Shown: one piece after another, positions 57,380-64,000 of the stretch
How positions within the stretch are numbered: the stretch's first letter is position 1
Layout of the letters: each line of letters opens with the position of its first letter
From: Occultella glacieicola
GTDB lineage: Bacteria > Actinomycetota > Actinomycetes > Actinomycetales > Beutenbergiaceae
Assembly (NCBI RefSeq): GCF_004353825.1
Contig: NZ_SMNA01000004.1
Span: 62,001 to 126,000, forward strand
DNA: 64,000 nucleotides
Direction: 5' to 3'
Notes under the pieces: model-generated
What the model was told of the DNA's origin: nothing
What the model saw: only the letters and a program-made list of their open reading frames with translations
Database searches by the model: none
Translations under genes and position numbers: made by a program

Positions 57380-59005
57380 ATGAAGATCGATCGACGTAGT
57401 TTCCTCGGCCTGACCGCACTCGCCGGGGTCGGTGCCCTGAGCGCCTGCGGGCCCGACGGCTCGGCACCACCGCAGGGCGGGAGCGGCGGGGCGACCCCCG
57501 ACGCCACGACCGTGCTGCCCACCTACCAGGCGTTCGAGGTCGCCGCCCCGGACCTGCCCTCGGACTCGGAGTTCTCCCTGCCCGGCTACTACACCTACCC
57601 GGCCAGTCCCACCGCGGCCACCACCGAGACCCCCGGGTCCGGCGGGTCGATCACGGCGATGACCTACACCTACGACCCGATCGCGCCCGAGCTGGCGAAC
57701 AACCAGCACTGGCAGAACATCAACTCCCTCCTCGGCACCGACCTGGGCATCACCTACAGCCCGTCCGCCGACTACGACGCGAAGTTCGCCACCACGATCG
57801 CCGGTGGCGATCTGCCGGACATGATCAACATCCGCACGGTGCAGCAACAGATGCCGGCGATGCTCGCGGCGACGTTCGCCGACCTGACCGAACACCTCGC
57901 CGGCGACGCGGTGCTGGACTACCCGGCCCTCGCCGCCATCCCGGAGGGGACCTGGCGCACCGCGATCTTCGAGAACGCGATCTGGGGTGTGCCGATCCCA
58001 CGCTCGCCCATCGGGGGTGTCCTGTACACCCGCAACGACCTGCTCATCGAACGCGGCGCGAACACCGACCCCGCGAACTACGAGGAGTTCGTGGAGATGG
58101 CGACCACGCTCACGGATGCCAGCAAGAGCCAGTGGGCGTTCGGCGACCCGGGTGGCCTGCTGTCCCACGTCGCCCAGATGAACGGGATCGGGAACGCGTG
58201 GGTCGAGGAGAACGGCGAGTTCTCCTACGCGCAGGCCTCGCCCGCCTACGAGCAGGCGCTCGCGGACACGGTCGCCATGATCGAGGCGGGCCTGTTCCAC
58301 CCCGACTCGGCCGCCGTGCAGAACACCGAACGCAACGAGTGGGTCAACAACGGCACCACCTGCTTCGCCTACGGTGGTTACGCCGGCTGGTCGAAGTTCT
58401 TCGTGGCCGGAGCCGGCATCGAGGGCTTCCAGATGACCGGCCAGGTGGCCCCGGGCCGCGACGGGGGCGACGGCGTCCGTGGCGGCAGTGGGTTCTCGGC
58501 CGGCTTCATGGCGTTCAAGCCGACCGACGACCCGGAGCGGATCGCCGAGCTGCTGCGGATCCTGAACTGGCTCGCGTCCCCGTTCGGCAGCACCGAGTTC
58601 CTCGCCCGCAAGTTCGGGGTGGAGGGCGTGGACCACACCCTCGAGGGGTCGGACCCGGTGCTGACCAGCGTCGGCGCGGCCGAGACCGTGCTGCCGCTGC
58701 GGTACCTGTCCGAACCGCCGTCGGTGCTGTACGAGCCCGGCAACCCGGACGCCGTCGACCAGCAGTTCGAGTTCATGGCGAAGGCCGCACCCCTGATCGT
58801 CCCGGACCCGACGACCGGCCTCTACTCCGAGACCGCGGTCACCGCCGGTGCCTCGGCGGGGACCGCGCTCGGCGACGCCCGGAACGAGATCCTCGCCGGC
58901 CGCCAGCCCGTCTCCTCCTGGGCGACCGCCGTGGAGGACTACATGCTCGAGGTCGGCAACAGCCTCAAGGACGAGTACGAGACGGCGTTCGCGGCGCAGG
59001 CCTGA
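57380..59005 (+). CDS. sugar-binding lipoprotein, LipO type
   Basis: A 541-residue extracellular solute-binding protein of the larger LipO class that partners with LplB and YtcP. The N-terminus has a twin-arginine motif (DRRSFLGLTALAG) and lipobox (LSAC), so export by Tat and lipid anchoring at about Cys20 are likely. Segments SITAMTYTYDPIAPELANNQ, GDLPDMINIRTVQQQM and IPRSPIGGVLYTRNDLLIER are typical. It would present the oligosaccharide to the permeases. Start ATG 57380 has GAGAGGTGAAAC just upstream; an in-frame start at 57356 is unlikely. It lies 21 nt before the LacI gene. Confidence 0.92.
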   Translation: MKIDRRSFLGLTALAGVGALSACGPDGSAPPQGGSGGATPDATTVLPTYQAFEVAAPDLPSDSEFSLPGYYTYPASPTAATTETPGSGGSITAMTYTYDPIAPELANNQHWQNINSLLGTDLGITYSPSADYDAKFATTIAGGDLPDMINIRTVQQQMPAMLAATFADLTEHLAGDAVLDYPALAAIPEGTWRTAIFENAIWGVPIPRSPIGGVLYTRNDLLIERGANTDPANYEEFVEMATTLTDASKSQWAFGDPGGLLSHVAQMNGIGNAWVEENGEFSYAQASPAYEQALADTVAMIEAGLFHPDSAAVQNTERNEWVNNGTTCFAYGGYAGWSKFFVAGAGIEGFQMTGQVAPGRDGGDGVRGGSGFSAGFMAFKPTDDPERIAELLRILNWLASPFGSTEFLARKFGVEGVDHTLEGSDPVLTSVGAAETVLPLRYLSEPPSVLYEPGNPDAVDQQFEFMAKAAPLIVPDPTTGLYSETAVTAGASAGTALGDARNEILAGRQPVSSWATAVEDYMLEVGNSLKDEYETAFAAQA

Positions 59006-59014
59006 CCCGCGTTC

Positions 59015-59020
59015 TAGGAT
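59015..59020 (+). promoter_or_regulatory. -10 box of the LacI regulator gene
   Basis: TAGGAT ends 6 nt before the ATG at 59027, so the regulator may have its own leaderless promoter within the operon. The start region GATGGCAACGGTG resembles the left half of O2 and could be a weak self-operator, a low-confidence note. Confidence 0.45.
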
Positions 59021-59026
59021 CCGAGG

Positions 59027-60016
59027 ATGGCAACGGTGAAGTCGATCGCGGCGGCCGCGGGCGTATCCCCGTCCGTGGTCTCCGCGGTCCTGCACGGAAG
59101 CAAGCACGTGCGGGTGTCCGAGGCCACCCGCGCCCGCGTGCAACGGGCCGTCGACGCCGCCGGATACGTGCCCAACCATGCGGCCCGGGCGCTGCGGCTG
59201 CAGCGCACCGGGGTGCTCGCGCTGGTGCTGCCGAAGCTCGACAACCCGGTCTACCACCGGCTCGTCGACGGCATCTACGACGCGGCGGACGCGCACGGGT
59301 ACAGCGTGCTGCTCGGCGACGGCATCCGGGCCACGTCCGGCTCGCTGATGCTGCAGCGCATGGTCGGCGGTGGGCAGGTGGACGGCACCCTGATCCGACC
59401 CGGCGCCACGATCAGCGAGGATGTGCTCACCCAGATCCGGGCCGGCGGCGGACCCATCGTGATCCTCGACGACGTCTCCGCGGAGGACCACTGGGTGGCC
59501 CTGCAGGACGAGCTCGGCGCCTACCTGGCGACCCGGCACCTGGTCGAGAAGGGGCACGAACGGATCGCCTACCTCGGTCAGACCCGCTACCAGCACGATC
59601 GCGTCGTGGGATACCGCAGGGCACTGAGCGAGTCCGGCCTGCCGGCACCCGACGACTACGTGATCCACAGCCTCCAAGGCACCCACGACGGCTACGAGAG
59701 GTTCCCGACGCTGCTCGACCTGGACCCGCGCCCCACCGCCGTGCTCGTGAACAACGTGACCACCGCCGTCGGGGTCCTCGCCGCGGCGACCGACGCGGGC
59801 CTGACGGTGCCGGACGACCTGGCGGTGATCGGCTACCACGAGACCACGATCGCCGCCGACCTGCGGCCGAGTCTGAGCACGGTGGAGATGCCGCTGTACG
59901 AGCTCGGCCGGGTCGGCGTGGACCTGATGCACACCGCGTTGACCGGTGAGCCGGTGGACTCGCACACCATCACCGAGCCGCTGCCGAGGGTCATCGAGCG
60001 CCAGTCCACAGCCTGA
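59027..60016 (+). CDS. LacI-family transcriptional regulator
   Basis: A 329-residue repressor and last gene of the operon at 51.6-60.0 kb. The N-terminal LacI headpiece is residues 1-55: VKSIAAAAGVSPSVVSAVLH with recognition helix PSVVSAVL, then NHAARALRLQRTG as hinge. The sugar-binding domain of the periplasmic-binding fold follows (about 60-325), with VLALVLPKLDNPVYHRLVDG, DGTLIRPGATIS and AVIGYHETTIAADLRPSLST. A regulator with GCAACGTTGC-type operators just upstream of the operon is the obvious assignment. It probably lets go when a sugar derived from the imported glycan binds. The gene also seems to have its own promoter. Confidence 0.92.
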   Translation: MATVKSIAAAAGVSPSVVSAVLHGSKHVRVSEATRARVQRAVDAAGYVPNHAARALRLQRTGVLALVLPKLDNPVYHRLVDGIYDAADAHGYSVLLGDGIRATSGSLMLQRMVGGGQVDGTLIRPGATISEDVLTQIRAGGGPIVILDDVSAEDHWVALQDELGAYLATRHLVEKGHERIAYLGQTRYQHDRVVGYRRALSESGLPAPDDYVIHSLQGTHDGYERFPTLLDLDPRPTAVLVNNVTTAVGVLAAATDAGLTVPDDLAVIGYHETTIAADLRPSLSTVEMPLYELGRVGVDLMHTALTGEPVDSHTITEPLPRVIERQSTA

Positions 60017-60088
60017 TCGTGCGTCCGGATCGTGGGACGCGCGGACGATCCGGGAACAACGGGGCCGGGTGAGCCCGTTGGCCCCTCC

Positions 60089-61369
60089 ATGACGTCACCC
60101 GCGCCCGCGCGCGTCCGGATCAGCGCACCGTTCGTGCTGCTGCTCGCCTCGCTGACGGCGATCGGGCCGCTCACCATCGACCTCTACCTCGCCGCGTTCC
60201 CCGAGATCGTGACCGAGCTGGGCACCACCGACGCGCGCGTGCAGCTGACCATGACGGCCACCCTCGCCGGTCTCGCCGTCGGCCAGCTGCTCCTCGGCTC
60301 GCTCTCGGACGCCTACGGGCGACGGCGGCCGCTGCTGATCGCACTGGGCGTGTACGTCGCGACCTCGGTCGCCATCATCGGCGTCGGCTCGATCGAGATG
60401 CTCACCGTGCTCCGCGCCCTCCAGGGCCTCAGCGGCGGCGCCGGCATGGTGCTCGCGATGGCCGTCGTGCGCGACTCCTACTCCGGGATCGGCATGAGCC
60501 GGGTGATCTCGCGGCTGATGCTCGTGGTGGGCGTGGCCCCGATCCTCGCGCCCTCGATCGGTGCCCAGATCCTGCTGGTCGGCTCCTGGCGCACGATGTT
60601 CGGCGTGCTCGCCGCGTTCGGAGTGCTCCTGTTCGTGCTGGCTGCGCTGTTCCTGAAGGAGACCCTGCCGCGCGAGGCCCGGCGCACCGGCGGCACCCGC
60701 ACCGCGGTCGCCTCCTACCGGTCCCTGCTCACCGACTGGTCCTATATCGGCGTCGTGCTGATGGGGGCGTTCTACATGGGCGCGATGTTCGCCTACGTGG
60801 CCTCCTCGACGTTCGTGTTCCAGCAGGGCTTCGAGCTGAGCGCCTCCGAGTTCGGGTACATCTTCGGCGCCGGCGCACTCGCCGTGACCATCGGTTCCCA
60901 GGTCAACGGCGCGCTGGTCAGCCGGTTCACACCGGAACGGATCGTGACGACGGCGATCGCGGCCGGCTGGGTGCTCTCGCTCGCCCTGTTCGTGGTCGCC
61001 TCGACCGTGGCCGCGAACGGCTCCGGGCTGGTGCCGCTGGTCGCGCTGCTCATCCCGACCCTGGGTACCGTCGGCTTCGTGATGCCGTCCGTGCCCGCGA
61101 TCGTGCTGGAGCACAACGGACACCGGGCCGGCTCCGCGGCCGCCCTGAACGGGGCGATGGGCTTCGTGATGGGCGCGCTGATCTCGCCGGTGAGCAGCCT
61201 CCTCGGGGGCGGCCCGACGGCGATGGCGGGGGTCATGTTCGCCGTCATCACCATCTCCGGGGTGCTGCTGCTCGCCGTGCAGCGGCGATGGGCGAGCGCG
61301 AGCGCCGCCGCCGTGGCCGTTCCGGTCGTGGCCGACCTCGACGAGCAGGTCGAGCCCGCGCAGCCCTGA
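60089..61369 (+). CDS. MFS multidrug transporter, Bcr/CflA family
   Basis: A 426-residue major facilitator superfamily antiporter with about 12 predicted helices. The first helix segment APFVLLLASLTAIGPLTIDL with the following DLYLAAFPEI is the classic Bcr/CflA opening; GQLLLGSLSDAYGRRRPLL is the cytoplasmic loop 2-3 motif; LRALQGLSGGAGMVLAMAVV with the R in VVRDSYSG is motif-type for the helix 4-5 region. Members export drugs, bicyclomycin or sulfonamides, or sometimes amino acid-derived compounds; the substrate here is unknown. ATG 60089 is chosen over 60032 by similarity. It is 72 nt from the LacI gene on the same strand and is not obviously part of that operon. Confidence 0.9.
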   Translation: MTSPAPARVRISAPFVLLLASLTAIGPLTIDLYLAAFPEIVTELGTTDARVQLTMTATLAGLAVGQLLLGSLSDAYGRRRPLLIALGVYVATSVAIIGVGSIEMLTVLRALQGLSGGAGMVLAMAVVRDSYSGIGMSRVISRLMLVVGVAPILAPSIGAQILLVGSWRTMFGVLAAFGVLLFVLAALFLKETLPREARRTGGTRTAVASYRSLLTDWSYIGVVLMGAFYMGAMFAYVASSTFVFQQGFELSASEFGYIFGAGALAVTIGSQVNGALVSRFTPERIVTTAIAAGWVLSLALFVVASTVAANGSGLVPLVALLIPTLGTVGFVMPSVPAIVLEHNGHRAGSAAALNGAMGFVMGALISPVSSLLGGGPTAMAGVMFAVITISGVLLLAVQRRWASASAAAVAVPVVADLDEQVEPAQP

Positions 61370-61452
61370 CCCGCCGCCCCGCGCCTGCGCTGCCGACCGC
61401 GCGGAACCCCCGGCTGGGCCCGACCCGGAGCGGGGCTACCGCGTACTCGAGC

Positions 61453-61508
61453 CGCGAGACTTGGGTCGCGAGACTTGGACCGCGAGACCTGGACCGCGAG
61501 ACTTGGAC
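61453..61508. repeat. 14-bp tandem array, four copies
   Basis: Units: CGCGAGACTTGGGT, CGCGAGACTTGGAC, CGCGAGACCTGGAC, CGCGAGACTTGGAC, followed by a decayed fifth (CGCGCTTGGGC). It lies in the gap between the MFS gene and the EEP-family gene, about 80 nt before the latter. Confidence 0.85.
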
Positions 61509-61589
61509 CGCGCTTGGGCCGCGGTGACTGCGGGGGTCACGTGAAGATCTGCGGAGGGCCACGGCATTCGGATCCGCGCGGGGCCGGGC

Positions 61590-62636
61590 ATGACCGATCA
61601 TCGAGCCATGCGCACACTCGGGTGGATCGCCGTCGCCCTCATCGCCGTCGCCGCGGTCGCGACCCTGGACCCGGCGCGCCTCGGCCCGGACGGCGCGACC
61701 CTCTCCACCGCGAATGCGGCGATGCAGTTCATCGCCCTCCGGCCCTGGCTGGTCCTGGGGTTCACGGTGGCCGCGACCCTCACCGGGCTGCTCGCGGCCG
61801 GGATGCTGCGCTGGCGCGGACGGGCACCCCGGCTGATCACCGTCGTGGTGATCCTCGGCCTCACCGCGGTCGGGCACGGCGCGGTGCTTGCCGGCCGCGG
61901 GCTGAGTGCCGGTGGGGTCCCCACCGCCGCGACCGAGACCGCCGACGAGATCACCCTGTTGAACCTGAACCTGCGTGGCCGGGCCGCCGACACCGACGAC
62001 GTCGTCGACCTGGTCCGCGAAGCCGGCGTGGACGTGCTGGTGCTGCCCGAGTCCGGTGGTGACGTGCTCGGGGAACTGGCCGACGCGCTCGCGGCCGCCG
62101 GGGAACGGTTCGAGGCATTCGCGGGCACCCGTGGCGTCTCCGACCCCGACGGCACGGGCATTCTGGTGAGTGAGTCGATGGGCGCGTACGAGGAGGTCCC
62201 CTCCACCGAGCGCAGCGTGCTCCGGATCGTCCCGGTGAGCGGGGACGGGCCACCGATCACGGCCGTGCACCCGCGATCGCCGCCGGGGATCCGTACCGCG
62301 CTCGTCAGGCCGCAGGCACTGCAGACCTGGCGGGACGAGGTCGCGGCCGTGGCGCCGTTATGCGCGCAGACGCCCGGCGGCATCGTCGCGGGTGACTTCA
62401 ACGCCACCCTCGACCATGCCCCGATGCGGACGATCGCGCCCTGCGTAGACGCCTCGGTGCTCGCCGGGATCGGCGGCGTGTCCACCTACCCGGTGCGGAT
62501 GCCGGCCCTGCTCGGCACCACGATCGATCACGTCCTGATCGACCCGGCCGACTTCGAGGTGACGGCGGGAGCCGTGGTGGAGGTCCCGGGCACCGACCAC
62601 CGGGGCGTGCTGATCCGGCTGGTTCCGGTGCGCTGA
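61590..62636 (+). CDS. membrane-anchored endonuclease/exonuclease/phosphatase family protein
   Basis: A 348-residue protein with three N-terminal membrane helices (about residues 10-25, 48-68 and 80-98), followed by an EEP-fold domain (about 118-345), the family of DNase I, exonuclease III and inositol polyphosphate phosphatases. Metal and catalytic residues: N in LLNLNLRGRA, E in LVLPESGGD, H in AVHPRSPPG, D and N in GGIVAGDFNATLDHAP, D-H in TTIDHVLID and D-H in GTDHRGVLI. The domain would lie outside the membrane. Substrate, perhaps a phospholipid or nucleic acid, is not known. A second start at ATG 61608 (MRTLGWIA) is as likely. The upstream gap holds a 14-bp array and no other gene. Confidence 0.85.
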   Translation: MTDHRAMRTLGWIAVALIAVAAVATLDPARLGPDGATLSTANAAMQFIALRPWLVLGFTVAATLTGLLAAGMLRWRGRAPRLITVVVILGLTAVGHGAVLAGRGLSAGGVPTAATETADEITLLNLNLRGRAADTDDVVDLVREAGVDVLVLPESGGDVLGELADALAAAGERFEAFAGTRGVSDPDGTGILVSESMGAYEEVPSTERSVLRIVPVSGDGPPITAVHPRSPPGIRTALVRPQALQTWRDEVAAVAPLCAQTPGGIVAGDFNATLDHAPMRTIAPCVDASVLAGIGGVSTYPVRMPALLGTTIDHVLIDPADFEVTAGAVVEVPGTDHRGVLIRLVPVR

Positions 62637-62691
62637 TCGGGTCGGATCTCTCGGTGACCCGTCTGCACCTGCGCGGGACCGATGTGGACGG

Positions 62692-63312
62692 TCAGAACGT
62701 GTTGTCGCCGAACTGGGCGTTCAGTGCCGGCTTGAGCGCGTCGAGGATGTTCGGGGATAGCACATTCGCCCAGTCCTTGACCTGAGTGACTGCCTTCTGC
62801 GGCTTGTTGAAGTTGCTGCCGTGGGCCGGATGGGACTTGTTCGGCATCACGATGGCCAGCGACAGCTGCTTGCGCATCTCGCGCCATTCAGCCGGTGGCA
62901 GCGGCGTCTCCTGCTGGTCGTACGTGTCGAGCACGGCACGGAACTTCGCGAAGTCGATCGTGCCTCCACCGACAGGCTGCTGGTCGCCGACCGGTCCCGT
63001 CTGAGCGTCTGCTTGGATTCGATCCATCAGCTGCTCAGCCTCTGGTATCGAGAGCGTTCTCGACGTCCAGCCCGGAGGTCCGGTGTAGTTCCGTGTGATC
63101 GAGTTGAATGTCTCGCCCGTGGCGTCCTCGTGGAAGTTCCCGCTCCCGCCCGCAACCCAGGCCCGCTGCACAGCAACCAGCAGGGATACGGCGTGGTTGC
63201 CGACCTGCCTCTGCATCGCGGCCAGCCGTGGCGGGTACCCCGTAGCGGCGACCGGGCCGTCAGGCTCCCGCAGGGGTTCGCGACGAGGATGTTGACCGGC
63301 GTACTTGTGCAT
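62692..63312 (-). CDS. small protein with an eCIS-cargo-like N-terminal motif
   Basis: A 206-residue protein I cannot assign firmly. Residues about 33-51 (MQRQVGNHAVSLLVAVQRA) match the L-Q-R-x-x-G-N-x-A-V-x-x-L-L motif found near the N-terminus of many DUF4157-type and extracellular contractile injection system (eCIS) cargo proteins. A Gly/Asn/Thr-rich segment (FHEDATGETFNSITRNYTGP) and a helical C-terminal half (EWREMRKQLSLAIVMPN; VKDWANVLSPNILDALKPAL) follow; no enzyme motif is clear. Base composition looks lower in GC (near 60 percent) than its neighbours, which suggests recent acquisition. GGAGAG precedes the ATG. No sheath, tube or baseplate gene is in the window. The link to eCIS is inference. 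Confidence 0.6.
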   Translation of the reverse strand: MHKYAGQHPRREPLREPDGPVAATGYPPRLAAMQRQVGNHAVSLLVAVQRAWVAGGSGNFHEDATGETFNSITRNYTGPPGWTSRTLSIPEAEQLMDRIQADAQTGPVGDQQPVGGGTIDFAKFRAVLDTYDQQETPLPPAEWREMRKQLSLAIVMPNKSHPAHGSNFNKPQKAVTQVKDWANVLSPNILDALKPALNAQFGDNTF

Positions 63313-63520
63313 CGGGGTCTCTCCGAGGGGTCACGGATCCGGCGTGACGTCCAGTGTCGCGATGGACGACGGCCGGACCCAGCGTCGGTTCGAGCACGCA
63401 CGGGGGAACCAACGTCTTCCCGTTGAGGCATCGCCGGACCCGCCCGGGACCAGATCCCGGTCCACGCCCCCCTCCCGTGGGGGAGGCGGGGCACGGTCCG
63501 GCCCTGCCAGACTCGGGCAC

Positions 63521-64000
63521 ATGGGACACGTGCGGCGGCTGGCGGAGACCACCGCCCGGCGGGCCGTGTTCTGCGTCATCGGCGGTCTGATGTTCGGCGC
63601 CTACGCGGTGCTCGTGACCGGTTTCGCCCAGATGCTCGCCGACCCGTCGGTCCCACCGGTAATCATCTGGATCCTGGTCGCGCTCGCCGGTGCGATCGCG
63701 CTCAGCCCGCCGGTGCTGCTCGGTGTGCGGACGCTCGAGATCCAGGCCGTCCGCGCGTTCCTGGACGTCGACCTGCCAGTCCCGGTCGGCCGAGTCTCCG
63801 GCGAGGCCCGCTGGCGTGGGGCGCTCTGGTACACGGCGCACCTGCTCATCGGTGCGGCCGCGACGATGGCACTGCTGACCGCGGTTCCGCTGGGCGTGGT
63901 GTTGGTGCTGCGCACCTCGGCCACCGGCCTGGTGATGAACCGCATGATCGGCTCGTTCGCGGGACTGCCCTGGCCGCTCGCCGTGCTCCTCGGGCTCGTG
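63521..64000 (+). CDS. membrane protein, sensor-like N-terminus (partial)
   Basis: The first 160 codons of a gene that runs off the end of the window. It begins MGHVRRLAETTARRAVFCVI and has four predicted membrane helices in pairs: about residues 17-37 and 47-67, then 104-125 and a last one at about 148-160 that is cut by the window end. A polar loop (about 70-100, with VRAFLDVDLPVPVGRV) separates the pairs. This layout resembles the sensor domain of actinobacterial two-component histidine kinases, but the kinase part is not in view. A GC-rich hairpin (about 63465-63492) lies upstream of the ATG. Function is a guess. Confidence 0.5.
   Translation, partial: MGHVRRLAETTARRAVFCVIGGLMFGAYAVLVTGFAQMLADPSVPPVIIWILVALAGAIALSPPVLLGVRTLEIQAVRAFLDVDLPVPVGRVSGEARWRGALWYTAHLLIGAAATMALLTAVPLGVVLVLRTSATGLVMNRMIGSFAGLPWPLAVLLGLV

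Noticed and set aside
63465-63492. GC-rich hairpin before the last gene as a riboswitch or attenuator
   Set aside because: It is a short stem with a bulge and no conserved aptamer features. It may be an ordinary terminator or GC-rich chance pairing.

Overview
The window is about 64 kb of very GC-rich DNA (roughly 70-74 percent by eye), densely packed with about 52 protein genes on both strands. Many genes carry a TAnnnT-type -10 box 6-8 nt before the start codon (leaderless transcripts), and there are LPXTG surface proteins, Tat and lipobox signals and a CIRCE operator. This points to an actinobacterium. The LplB/YtcP/LipO-type sugar importers, GH106-like glycosidase, DUF7507-like repeats and choice-of-anchor A protein suggest a free-living polysaccharide user of the Micrococcales type (Ruania/Beutenbergia/Georgenia-like). 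The genus is inference. I see no rRNA, tRNA, CRISPR array, integrase or insertion sequence.

Layout. 0-5 kb: small membrane protein, endonuclease IV, GNAT, an LPXTG choice-of-anchor A protein, and an orphan sugar-binding lipoprotein. 5.3-9.5 kb: hsp20 with a CIRCE operator, a divergent gamma-glutamyltransferase, and a secreted M23/FG-GAP protein. 9.5-14.9 kb: WYL regulator with a palindromic operator, lipoprotein, UPF0158 protein, DrrAB-type exporter, Gfo/Idh/MocA dehydrogenase. 15.2-17.7 kb: orphan sugar permease pair and a small multidrug export protein. 17.9-23.4 kb: a 970-residue FAD/Fe-S D-2-hydroxyacid dehydrogenase, coiled-coil membrane protein, DUF998 protein, NUDIX, PCMT-like methyltransferase. 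23.6-30.3 kb: GH106-like glycosidase, SprT-like protein and a complete sugar ABC operon (binding protein plus two permeases). 30.4-42 kb: HrpA helicase with repeat-rich inserts, GNAT, chloramphenicol acetyltransferase-type enzyme, J-domain/NERD-like protein, sugar-phosphate isomerase-like protein, NERD-helicase, mini L7/L12 protein, LuxR regulator. 42.2-48.7 kb: giant eight-repeat LPXTG surface protein, lipoprotein, beta-propeller membrane protein. 48.7-51.3 kb: frameshifted VapC-type toxin with intact antitoxin, L-rhamnose mutarotase, lipase-maturation-factor-like protein. 51.5-60.0 kb: a LacI-controlled operon of Tat-exported toroid protein, pyruvyltransferase-like protein, LplB-type permease, YtcP-type permease, LipO-type binding protein and the LacI regulator. 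60-64 kb: Bcr/CflA transporter, EEP-family protein, a lower-GC protein with an eCIS-cargo-like N-terminus, and the start of a membrane (sensor-like) protein.

The strongest functional unit is 51.5-60.0 kb. A TTGACA box and two related operators (GATGCAACCTTGCATC and a GCAACGTTGC-centred palindrome) precede a tightly spaced operon that ends in its own LacI-family gene. A cytoplasmic polysaccharide-pyruvyltransferase-like protein inside a sugar uptake operon is unusual and may mean that the imported glycan is pyruvylated. A second theme is carbohydrate uptake around 23.6-30.3 kb, plausibly rhamnose-containing glycans, with rhamnose mutarotase encoded at 49.4 kb.

A further theme is repetitive DNA that the genes do not explain: two copies of a 37-39 bp palindrome (14.9/15.2 kb), a 23-nt hairpin-forming direct repeat (36.2 kb), 13-bp and 14-bp tandem arrays (26.8 and 61.5 kb), and 9-bp in-frame minisatellites in the glycosidase and in hrpA.
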